Positions 7,032 through 14,287 of a DNA stretch of 15,651 nucleotides are shown in pieces. The stretch covers positions 1 to 15,651 of the forward strand of contig JANWZG010000029.1 of assembly GCA_025054735.1 (NCBI GenBank), read 5' to 3'. This DNA is from Cyanobacteriota bacterium. Its GTDB lineage: Bacteria > Cyanobacteriota > Cyanobacteriia > SKYG9. Position numbers and translations under genes: made by a program. The notes beneath the pieces are model-generated. The model made no database searches and was not told the DNA's origin. It saw only the letters and a list, made by a program, of their open reading frames with translations. The stretch's first letter is position 1. Each line of letters starts with the position of its first letter.

Positions 7032-8321
7032 TCAAGTTAGGAAATCTGACGAATAATAGTGGGTACAAAATGCAACATTCAGATGATCAAGGGACTGCTC
7101 TAGCCACTTAACATCTTTTCGGGGGCTAGTTTTGTGATGGTTAAAAAGATAAGCAATCTGACGCTCCAGAAATTCCTTGGCCTGTTTGCACAGCAGTGCG
7201 ATTTTCAACAGCAGGCCCACTAATGAAGTCGCTCCACTGTTGTTGAACACGTCCGTAAACGTGACGATCGATCCTTGCAGGTTATTTTTATCGAACACTA
7301 GAAACTTCAGCACATCCTGACAAACATCTGGCAAAAACCGACTAAAGCTATGGGTATTGTGTTGTGCACAACTGCGATGAATACAATCCCGGAGCTTTTC
7401 ATGGAATCGTCCGTTGCCGTATGGTTCCACGGCTACCTTCAGATAATCGTAAAAGTCAGCCTTAAACTCCCGGAAATCTGGAGCCGTTTCACAACGCTTT
7501 AAGAAGTCGCAGGCAGCCTGTCGATAGGTAAGACCGTGGTGTACTTTGCCTGTAAAGTGAAGTAACGACCTACGCAACTCTTCGTCGTCTAGACTAGTGG
7601 GGTTATGGGCAGAACCCTGTCTATGGGAATTCACGATGTACACATGATAAAAGTCCCTCAAGTTCGAGGCTAGTGTCCGTTGTGTATCAAGTTTTTGCCT
7701 ATGAACAACATCTCGTTCTTCGATCGTTCTGCACCGATTCGCTAGGCAATGGTCATATAGGAACGGATAGCGATGTACCAAAGTCCTTAAGGGCTGAGAT
7801 GCTTCTGATTCGCTGGTTTCATCAAACCCACTTTGAATATAATGTATAGTCAACAAGTTAGGCTCCGTAGCCGGAACGGAGAAGCGCATACCCACCCGCT
7901 CTCCCCGTGAAGAGCCTTGGGCTAGCTGCTGCAACCGCCCATATTCCTCGCTTTGAGTGAACTGACAGAGTAACTTATGTAATCGATGGGCAGAGGTTCC
8001 ATAGGACTCTGAGGAAAAATCAGCAAGGATTGCCAGCAATTCCTGCACAGCCCATTGCAGATTCGGTTGCCTCCAGTTGTTGATCAGAATGTAGCAGCAA
8101 CGGTTAAACACCAACCGAAAGCGATCGTCAGCAAATTCACTAACAGCTAACTGATGTAACGCTGTCCGAATGTGAGGGTCGGGGTAATTAACACTATCGG
8201 TGAACAGGTTCTGAAAGCGCTCTAACATTTCCTCAGGCGACTCTGATTTCACCCAATGGATCAGGTGATTGTAGAGTAGGTCATCTGGCCTGCTAGTGGA
8301 GTTAGAATGCTGGCGTTCCAT
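7032..8321 (-). CDS. Conserved hypothetical protein, 429 aa
   Basis: I do not recognise a named domain. The protein is soluble and mostly helical in appearance, with no signal peptide or membrane segment. Notable stretches are RFRLVFNRCCYILINNW (67-83), a central R/H-rich half with repeated HxxRxR-type segments, and a His/Cys-containing stretch CIHRSCAQHNTHSF in the second half. The start ATG has AGAGG at 8330-8334 (minus strand) 8 nt upstream, a convincing ribosome binding site. The 232-bp upstream gap carries a perfect CRP-type site and a perfect 18-bp palindrome, so expression is probably regulated. It is followed by the MNT pseudogene, and the NB-ARC/WD40 gene lies upstream on the same strand; neither neighbour suggests a function. 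The style of the sequence resembles conserved cyanobacterial proteins of unknown function. Confidence 0.8.
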   Translation of the reverse strand: MERQHSNSTSRPDDLLYNHLIHWVKSESPEEMLERFQNLFTDSVNYPDPHIRTALHQLAVSEFADDRFRLVFNRCCYILINNWRQPNLQWAVQELLAILADFSSESYGTSAHRLHKLLCQFTQSEEYGRLQQLAQGSSRGERVGMRFSVPATEPNLLTIHYIQSGFDETSESEASQPLRTLVHRYPFLYDHCLANRCRTIEERDVVHRQKLDTQRTLASNLRDFYHVYIVNSHRQGSAHNPTSLDDEELRRSLLHFTGKVHHGLTYRQAACDFLKRCETAPDFREFKADFYDYLKVAVEPYGNGRFHEKLRDCIHRSCAQHNTHSFSRFLPDVCQDVLKFLVFDKNNLQGSIVTFTDVFNNSGATSLVGLLLKIALLCKQAKEFLERQIAYLFNHHKTSPRKDVKWLEQSLDHLNVAFCTHYYSSDFLT

Positions 8322-8430
8322 TGTGGTAGCCTCTAGATAGAATGCACCCGATCGCGATGACGATGCTAGAACGACATTAACGATCAGTGTGAGCTAGTGA
8401 ACCGTTTGTACAGAATAGGTTACATGAGAA

Positions 8431-8448
8431 AACCGTATTAATACGGTT
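8431..8448. promoter_or_regulatory. Perfect 18-bp palindrome, candidate operator
   Basis: AACCGTATTAATACGGTT is a perfect 18-bp palindrome, 110 bp upstream of the 429-aa start codon. It is bracketed by two copies of GGTTACATG (8418-8426 and 8445-8453), the second overlapping its right arm. A further AACCGT half-site lies at 8400-8405. This arrangement suits a dimeric repressor or activator. The cognate regulator is not known. Confidence 0.5.
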
Positions 8449-8513
8449 ACATGGATCAGTATTTTCAACTGTCTACCATGGCTTCAACTATCCCATCCTC
8501 CTAGTAGGGGATA

Positions 8514-8529
8514 TGTGACTCTGGTCACA
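8514..8529. promoter_or_regulatory. CRP-type binding site TGTGA-N6-TCACA
   Basis: TGTGACTCTGGTCACA has both perfect CRP half-sites with the correct 6-bp spacer; cyanobacterial SyCRP1-type regulators recognise the same consensus. A match of these ten fixed bases is expected about 0.015 times in a window this size. It lies about 190 bp upstream of the 429-aa start and 25 bp beyond the NB-ARC stop. As a 6-bp stem with a 4-nt loop it could instead be a terminator hairpin for the NB-ARC gene, but no T-run follows on that strand. Confidence 0.5.
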
Positions 8530-8553
8530 GATATAGTGTGATTCCACCTCCTC

Positions 8554-11500
8554 TCAAGCAATTCTCATAGTTTCCGTTGCCCCTAGACTGCGTAAGGTAG
8601 AGCGTTGAGCTGAGGTTAAGCCCGTAGTGTTGTAGATGTTCATGCCTTCGTAGGGTTTTCCAGGGCCTAGGGTTTTATAACATTTATCCAGATTGACAGC
8701 CCAGAGTTTTACGGTTCCATCGTGGCTGCCACTGATAAGGCGCTGCCCATTGGCAATTAAGCGAGTAAACCAAACTCGGTTTGTGTGGCCCTGCAAGACC
8801 TTAACACGACTGCCGCTAACCAAATCCCACAGGCAAATGGTGTGGTCATCGCTACCTGTGACTAGTTGTGAGCCATCGGGACTAAATGCCAAGGAGCAAA
8901 CCCGCTGGGTGTGACCTTGCAAAAGCTGTATACATTCCCCTGTGGCTACATTCCATACCTTAATCACTTGATCGTCGCCAGCACTAGCCAGTAATTCTCC
9001 GGCAACTAGCGGTGAGGTCAATACGGGGCAAAAGGCAATGGTATGGACTCGATCGCTGTGACCGCGTAGTACTTGTAAACATTCTCCTGTGGTGACATCC
9101 CATAGGCGGACTGTGCTGTCGTAGCTACCGCTAGCTATGCGATCGCCAGTTGGATTAAAGGCCAATGACCAAATCCGGTTTGTGTGTCCCTGCAATACGT
9201 TCAAGCACTCACCGGTCATAAAATTCCACAGGCGTATAGTTTGGTCGCTGCTACCACTGGCCAGTAGGTAGGGTTGCCATCCCCAGGCAATGTCAGCATC
9301 AACTTGAGCAGCAGGCTCTAAAACGGGACGAAATGCGACCGTGTGAATCCGATCGCTATGGCCCCGTAATGTTTGCAAACACTGGCCGGTGCTTACATCC
9401 CACAGCCGAATGGTATTGTCATCGCTGCCACTGGCTAGCAGTCGATCGTTGAAACCAAAGGCAACGGCCCACACCCAATCGGTATGACCTGTTAGCGTAC
9501 CTAGACATTGACCAGTGGCCACATCCCAGAGACGTACTTTGCGATCGTCGCTACCAGTTGCTAACGTCTGGTGATCATGACTGAGGGCAAAAGACCAAAC
9601 TCGGCGCATGTGTCCTTGCATAGTCCGTAGACACTTACCAGACGCTACATCCCATAGTTTCACCATTTGATCATCACCCCCACTGACAATTACGCCATCA
9701 TTGCTACCTAAGGTCAGGTTGGTGGAGGATAATGGCCCAAAACTGAGTGACCAAACCCCATGGTTTTTTTCACCAAAGGTTTGTAGGCATTCCCCGTTGG
9801 TCATGTCCCACAGTTTAATGGTGTGATCAGCGCTACTACTGGCTAGCAGCGTGCCGTCTTGGCTAAAGGTGACTGTCTGCACGGTATCGGTATGTCCACT
9901 GAGCACTTCTCGCAATCGTCCTTGGTTGACATTCCAAAGTGTGATGGCACGATCGTCGCTGCCAGCCGCCAAGATTAATGAAGAGGCTTTAAGCCAATCG
10001 GGAAAGGAAAAGGCCCAATTGCGATTGGTTGTGGCATCCAACGTTTGGTGACAGAGGCCTGTCGCTACGTCCCAAAGTTTGATGTGGCGCAGATCCCCAC
10101 TGACAAGATATTGACCGTCTGGGCTAAAGGCCAGGGAAATAATGCGATCGTCATGGCCGTGCCACTGGTTCAAACAGGTTCCTGTGCTTACCTCCCACAG
10201 ACAAATGGTCTGATCATCGCCACCACTGGCTAAGATGCTGCCCCATTTAGACGACAGTGATGGCGGTGGTACCAGACAAAAGGCTAAGGCATGGATTGAT
10301 CCTCCATGCCCCTGTAATGTTTGCAGACATTGGCCAGTTTCTACATCCCACAGGCGAATTATTTCATCATCCCCACCTGTTGCTAACAGGCGACTATCGG
10401 GACTAAAGGCAAGGGCATTGACCCAGGCAGTGTGCTCCCGGAAGGCAAAACGTTGAGTACCATTGGCGAGGTTCCATAACAATACTTCACCGTTGTTGTC
10501 TCCAGTTGCTAGCCATTGGCCATCTGGGCTAACCAGCACGGTCAAAAAACCACCTAGGTTCTGGGCAAATACAGATTGCAGGATATGGGCATGGGAAAAA
10601 TTGACGTTATGGAGGTTGACATCTGGTAAATATGCCTGCCGAATTGTTAGGTGTGAAAAGTCATAGCCAGTCAAGTCAATGCGTAGGTAACGGCATAGGT
10701 TTAATACATTACCTCCACCATAGCCTGTGGGTTGGTGATGGCGAACATAGGCTAGCAATTGAGTGATTGCAGCTAGTAGGGCATCATGGGTGCCAAAAAA
10801 TTGTTGCAGGCGAGTGGCGATCGGTTTGAGGATTAGCCGCACTTGGCTATCACGCACATAATCCTTGGCTTGAGCTTTGATCAGGGCATAGGTATGAAAA
10901 ATCTGTAGCCTTTGGTGACTGTCATTGACAGGTTTGCTATGGGAATCAGGGATTGAGGATGCTCGGTTAACACACTCTAAAATTTCAGCGACAACTTGGT
11001 CAATTAGGCGATCGGTCATGTATTCCATCACCACTGGCTGTTGAGTAAAGGCTGCTGACGGTGGTTCTGTCAGGGCTGATCGCTGCCCTAAGGCCGTGAC
11101 TTCTTCAATTAGACAGCGATGCACGAGTGATCCCAGCGCCTCTAGCAGTACCGCAGGTGACTCTGTGGGGATAATATCCTCTATCAGCTCACTCACAGAC
11201 ATTGGCTCGCGGTTGATGGCCAGCCAATACATGATGGCCTGTTCTAGGGGTGATAGCCGATTAAATTGCTGGTCTAAGGGGGTGCGAATGCTACTGAAAA
11301 AGGTAACCCCTTGACGCAAAAATTCCCCAATATGCCCATTACATAGCTCTCGGATGTAAGCTGCTACCAGCTTTAGGGCTTGAGGGTTGCCACTGTAGCG
11401 CTCTACAAGTTTCCGTTGTTCGTCAGCGGTGCCCTTTAGATCCATAGCGGTCAAGATCTGCCGCCCTATTGTCTCTGGAAGTCCAGCAAGCTGCAACGAT

Positions 11501-12375
11501 CGCACAGGTTGCTCTCCTTCTAGAATCACCAAGTTATTAGGTTTTTCTCGACTAGTAAGAATCATGCAGCTTTGATGGACTGACTCGCCAACGCTGCGCA
11601 ATAGGTCACCATATCCCTCATACCCTGGACGGTAGCTGCCAGCATGACTACCACTCTGCAAAATGGATTCAGCGTTGTCTAGCACTAACAGACAGCGATG
11701 ACTGCGCAGACAATCTAATAAATGAGCTAAATCGTTTTGACGATCGGGTTCATTGGTCAAAAATCGCAATAGATCATCCAGCAGGTCTGTCAAGGGTGGT
11801 GCATTCAACAACGATCGCCAGATTACTCGGTCAAACTGATCTTGCAACATCCTCGCTAGGCGGGTGGCTACAGTTGTTTTGCCGATGCCACCCATACCCA
11901 ATACCATCACTAACCGACAGCGCTGATGGGGCTGATCTGACGCAAACCCACCTACAATCCACTGGGTTAGCATTGCCAACTCTTCGTCGCGCCCGTAGAT
12001 TGTGGTAGTGTCTGGCGCTTCTCCCCAGCTCTGTTGAGGCAATGCTGATGGAACAGAAGGTTGCTGGTAGGGGGCATCGCGCTCCACAACCTCTTCCCAG
12101 TTCAAGGCCAACACAGTGCAAAATGCCTTGAAGGACTCTGGCTTGATGTAATCTTTACCCCGTAGGAAACGCTTCCAGGTAGGCATAGAAGCTCCATTAG
12201 CGGGTGGCATACCCTCATGCCAGGTAGCGTCTAGAACTTGACTAGCAGCATAGAGCCACTGGTCACTATCTTGGATCCAACCCCGTTCCCACCGAATCTG
12301 TTGCACCCGCTCTTGAATTTTGAGTAAACCTGCATGAGATGCTTTTAGACCGACTTTGCTCCGCCTTGGGGTCAT
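8554..12375 (-). CDS. NB-ARC STAND ATPase with pentapeptide linker and 14 WD40 repeats
   Basis: A 1273-residue intracellular STAND-class signalling ATPase. The N-terminal helical domain (about 1-105) resembles a helix-turn-helix-like adaptor found on cyanobacterial relatives, not an enzyme. The NB-ARC ATPase follows: P-loop GMGGIGKTT with K166, Walker B LLVLD ending at D233, sensor-like ILTSRE with R276, and a GxP-type motif GNPQALKL (329-336). A helical region (about 345-555) and a short pentapeptide-repeat linker (about 560-605) lead into 14 WD40 repeats (about 608-1232), enough for two seven-bladed propellers. A conserved-looking tail, KPYEGMNI...GLTSAQ...LRSLGA, ends the protein. The start has AGGG at 12384-12387 (minus strand). 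By family analogy the propellers sense a ligand and ATP-driven oligomerisation transmits the signal. The ligand and effector are unknown, and a defence role is only inference. Confidence 0.93.
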   Translation of the reverse strand: MTPRRSKVGLKASHAGLLKIQERVQQIRWERGWIQDSDQWLYAASQVLDATWHEGMPPANGASMPTWKRFLRGKDYIKPESFKAFCTVLALNWEEVVERDAPYQQPSVPSALPQQSWGEAPDTTTIYGRDEELAMLTQWIVGGFASDQPHQRCRLVMVLGMGGIGKTTVATRLARMLQDQFDRVIWRSLLNAPPLTDLLDDLLRFLTNEPDRQNDLAHLLDCLRSHRCLLVLDNAESILQSGSHAGSYRPGYEGYGDLLRSVGESVHQSCMILTSREKPNNLVILEGEQPVRSLQLAGLPETIGRQILTAMDLKGTADEQRKLVERYSGNPQALKLVAAYIRELCNGHIGEFLRQGVTFFSSIRTPLDQQFNRLSPLEQAIMYWLAINREPMSVSELIEDIIPTESPAVLLEALGSLVHRCLIEEVTALGQRSALTEPPSAAFTQQPVVMEYMTDRLIDQVVAEILECVNRASSIPDSHSKPVNDSHQRLQIFHTYALIKAQAKDYVRDSQVRLILKPIATRLQQFFGTHDALLAAITQLLAYVRHHQPTGYGGGNVLNLCRYLRIDLTGYDFSHLTIRQAYLPDVNLHNVNFSHAHILQSVFAQNLGGFLTVLVSPDGQWLATGDNNGEVLLWNLANGTQRFAFREHTAWVNALAFSPDSRLLATGGDDEIIRLWDVETGQCLQTLQGHGGSIHALAFCLVPPPSLSSKWGSILASGGDDQTICLWEVSTGTCLNQWHGHDDRIISLAFSPDGQYLVSGDLRHIKLWDVATGLCHQTLDATTNRNWAFSFPDWLKASSLILAAGSDDRAITLWNVNQGRLREVLSGHTDTVQTVTFSQDGTLLASSSADHTIKLWDMTNGECLQTFGEKNHGVWSLSFGPLSSTNLTLGSNDGVIVSGGDDQMVKLWDVASGKCLRTMQGHMRRVWSFALSHDHQTLATGSDDRKVRLWDVATGQCLGTLTGHTDWVWAVAFGFNDRLLASGSDDNTIRLWDVSTGQCLQTLRGHSDRIHTVAFRPVLEPAAQVDADIAWGWQPYLLASGSSDQTIRLWNFMTGECLNVLQGHTNRIWSLAFNPTGDRIASGSYDSTVRLWDVTTGECLQVLRGHSDRVHTIAFCPVLTSPLVAGELLASAGDDQVIKVWNVATGECIQLLQGHTQRVCSLAFSPDGSQLVTGSDDHTICLWDLVSGSRVKVLQGHTNRVWFTRLIANGQRLISGSHDGTVKLWAVNLDKCYKTLGPGKPYEGMNIYNTTGLTSAQRSTLRSLGATETMRIA
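8680..10554 (-). repeat. Array of 14 WD40 repeats within the NB-ARC gene
   Basis: Fourteen units with the pattern (GH)-x-(V/I)-x-(S/T)-(L/V)-AF-x-P-DG-x-LASGS-x-D-x-TI-(R/K)-LWD can be counted. Units are about 126 bp, but the third, fifth, seventh, tenth and twelfth carry extra residues in the loop after the AF-x-P strand. Units 1, 4 and 6 are followed by degenerate linkers without GH. Units 10-11 and 12-13 look like a duplicated two-blade block. Confidence 0.85.
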
Positions 12376-12537
12376 CAGAGTTACCCTGCATAATCACTGC
12401 AATTTGTCCAGATTCAGTTTTAGATCAGCTCTGTTGTGATCATAAGCTGAGTCTAGCGAACCTCTGCGATCGCAGGTGAGAATTTGCCTAGAAGGCTGGA
12501 AAAGCTTCTTCGTCCCAGCCGAATCAGGAGGTATCCG
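12376..12537. other. Divergent intergenic region between NB-ARC gene and small membrane protein gene
   Basis: This 162-bp gap should contain promoters for both divergent genes, but no clear -10/-35 pair was found. It includes a HIP1 octamer at 12466-12473 within the 12-bp palindrome CTGCGATCGCAG (12464-12475). Confidence 0.4.
12526..12532 (+). promoter_or_regulatory. Strong Shine-Dalgarno AGGAGGT deciding the start at 12538
   Basis: A full-consensus AGGAGGT lies 5 nt before ATG 12538. The same reading frame is open further upstream, to an ATG at 12484 without such a site. This motif therefore fixes the small protein's start at 12538 and gives it the best ribosome binding site in the window. 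Confidence 0.75.
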
Positions 12538-12831
12538 ATGTCATGCCCAACTGCTGCCTATGGACAGAGAGTTTGCCAAATTGTCGATCATCCCGATCGT
12601 CGTGATGAGAGCTTCTGTGCCACCTGCCAGCGTCGCTTTGTGCAACCAAGGTCAGAAGGGCAAATGTCACCATCTCAAGGTAGTAACGGATTAGGGTTTC
12701 TGTCTACCTTCGGAGGAGTTTGCCTAGCGCTGCTGTTGGTCAGCATCATAGCAAGACAACCTGACTTAGAACCAGATAGTCCTCAAGAGCCACAACCTTT
12801 AGCAACAATCACCAGTAGTGCTAGCCGTTAG
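12538..12831 (+). CDS. Small Cys-motif, single-pass membrane protein, 97 aa
   Basis: I do not recognise the family. The N-terminal 30 residues contain C3, C13, C27 and C30, with C27-A-T-C30 forming a CxxC knuckle followed by QRRF, which suggests a small zinc ribbon. A basic, polar stretch leads to one hydrophobic segment (about 51-72, GLGFLSTFGGVCLALLLVSIIA), and the C-terminus is acidic and Pro/Ser-rich. The likely topology is a cytosolic Cys domain with the tail outside, by the positive-inside rule. The start is set by the strong AGGAGGT at 12526-12532. It is divergent from the NB-ARC gene and 130 bp upstream of the TPR gene on the same strand, so it may be co-transcribed with the latter. 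Function unknown. Confidence 0.72.
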   Translation: MSCPTAAYGQRVCQIVDHPDRRDESFCATCQRRFVQPRSEGQMSPSQGSNGLGFLSTFGGVCLALLLVSIIARQPDLEPDSPQEPQPLATITSSASR

Positions 12832-12961
12832 GGCGAAGGGTCGGTTGTTAGTTATTGGCTTACTGGAGCGACTACTAGCCAAGCATTTCCCCAATAATTA
12901 GCCCCCTGCCGATTCCTAAATGACCAACCTCAGAACAGTTGAGTAACTACCATTGACAGCC
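12832..12961 (+). other. Gap between the small membrane protein and TPR genes
   Basis: Contains an inverted repeat TTGGCT (12855-12860) / AGCCAA (12877-12882) with a 16-nt loop and no T-run, a weak terminator candidate. No Shine-Dalgarno sequence is obvious before the TPR start. Confidence 0.25.
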
Positions 12962-14287
12962 ATGCATGAGTTTAATAATTGTCAGCACCGCGATAGGTTT
13001 TGGAATCATGATGCTACTGCTTGGAATGTGCCCGATGGGGATCGTCGGTACTTTTCGGATGAAATCGCCTCCTTGGATGCTGTGTTGATCAAGCGGCGAG
13101 ATAATTATCAACTTTGGAGTCGGCGTGGTGATCTGTTGATGGCTTTTTATCGCTATGAGGAGGCTATCCTCAGCTATGAACGTGCCCTGATGCTGAAACC
13201 ATCATTGGCAGAGGTTTGGTATCACCGGGGGATGGCTTTGGTGCAGCTAGGGCGACATCAGGAGGCGATCGCGTCGTTTGACGAGGCAATCACCGTGAAT
13301 CCGACTTATCAACCTGCGTGGCTACAGCGTGCCATTGCGCGATGTCAGCTAGATGACCATGAAGCAGCGATCGCTGACTATGACCAAGCTGTGTTACTGG
13401 ATGTCAAGGATGCTTACGCTTGGCAGCGGCGAGGTTCAGCGTTATTCGTATTGGGGCGCTATGAGCAGGCTGTTGCTAGTCTGGATAAGGCGCTGCGTCT
13501 GCAACCGGGTTGTTATGAAGCGTGGTATGCCCGTGCAGACAGCCTTTATTTGCTAGGACGACACGATGAAGCTATCGCTAGCTATCGCCGCATGTTAATC
13601 TTACGCCCGACTTACATGGGTTGGATTGCCCTTGGCAACTATCTCCAGTCATTAGGGCATGTGCAGGAGGCGATCGACTGTCTGGATCGAGCCTTGGAAC
13701 TAGGTCAGGGCATCCATGCCGACTGCTGTGACCTGTGGCATCGGCGTGGCCAGTTGTTAGAGCGTCTGAACCAGTTTGACGAGGCAATCGCCAGCTACGA
13801 CCAAGCAATTTGCCTAAACCCAGACTTCTGTGTAGCTTGGGCTAGCCGAGGCATGGCGCTGTTTACCCTTAAACGCTATGAGGAAGCGATCGCGAGTTGC
13901 GATCGCACCTTACATCTCAGCGATAACCACTATGGAGCACAGTTCACCCGTAGTAGTGCTCTGTTTTGTCTGGGGCACTACCATGCTGCTGTTTCTGGGT
14001 TTAACCACCTACTGCACAACTATCCTAAAGATGCCTTGGTTTGGCGGTTACGTGGCAAAGCCCTACTAGAGTTAGATGACTACGACCAGGCGCTGGTTAG
14101 CTACAACTACAGCATTCGCTTTCAGCCCAATAGCCCTGAGGCATGGCTAGAAAGAGCCGTAGTCCTAGCTCACCTAGATCGTATGGAAGCCGCTATCGCC
14201 AGTTGCGATCGTGCCCTCCGCCTCCAACCCCACAATCCCAGGGGCCTCCATATTCGACAGTTGTTAGTTGTAAACTGTGCTAGGTAA
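12962..14287 (+). CDS. TPR-repeat protein with 11 tandem repeats, 441 aa
   Basis: After about 35 N-terminal residues without clear homology, the protein is an uninterrupted run of 11 tetratricopeptide repeats of about 34 residues. The pattern is W-x-x-RG-x-AL-x-x-LGRY-x-EAIAS-(Y/F/C)D-x-AL-x-L-x-P, ending in a short LHIRQLLVVNCAR tail. No enzyme domain, signal peptide or membrane segment is visible, so it is probably a cytosolic scaffold that binds partner proteins. Unit 6 carries extra residues after the DRALELG segment. ATG 12962 was chosen over TTG 12953, three codons upstream; neither has a good ribosome binding site. Four HIP1 octamers lie inside the gene, in codons for EAIA or CDR. Its 3' end overlaps the convergent pgm gene by 8 bp. 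Partner and role unknown. Confidence 0.88.
   Translation: MHEFNNCQHRDRFWNHDATAWNVPDGDRRYFSDEIASLDAVLIKRRDNYQLWSRRGDLLMAFYRYEEAILSYERALMLKPSLAEVWYHRGMALVQLGRHQEAIASFDEAITVNPTYQPAWLQRAIARCQLDDHEAAIADYDQAVLLDVKDAYAWQRRGSALFVLGRYEQAVASLDKALRLQPGCYEAWYARADSLYLLGRHDEAIASYRRMLILRPTYMGWIALGNYLQSLGHVQEAIDCLDRALELGQGIHADCCDLWHRRGQLLERLNQFDEAIASYDQAICLNPDFCVAWASRGMALFTLKRYEEAIASCDRTLHLSDNHYGAQFTRSSALFCLGHYHAAVSGFNHLLHNYPKDALVWRLRGKALLELDDYDQALVSYNYSIRFQPNSPEAWLERAVVLAHLDRMEAAIASCDRALRLQPHNPRGLHIRQLLVVNCAR
13265..13906. repeat. Cluster of HIP1 octamers (GCGATCGC)
   Basis: Perfect copies start at 13265, 13367, 13886 and 13899, the last two only 13 bp apart. Others in the window start at 1670, 3913, 5999, 9139, 12466 and 15066, ten in all. 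HIP1 is the highly iterated palindrome of many cyanobacterial genomes and is the best taxonomic marker here. Confidence 0.9.

Noticed and set aside
11831..12121. Open frames of 70-96 codons on both strands inside the NB-ARC gene
   Set aside because: They are shadows of the strongly supported NB-ARC frame and have no recognisable content or ribosome binding sites.
12435..12445. TGTGATCATAA as a second CRP-type site in the divergent gap
   Set aside because: Only the TGTGA half-site is present; no TCACA follows after six bases.
13353..13556. Alternative 67-codon frame inside the TPR gene
   Set aside because: Out-of-frame shadow of a well-supported repeat protein.
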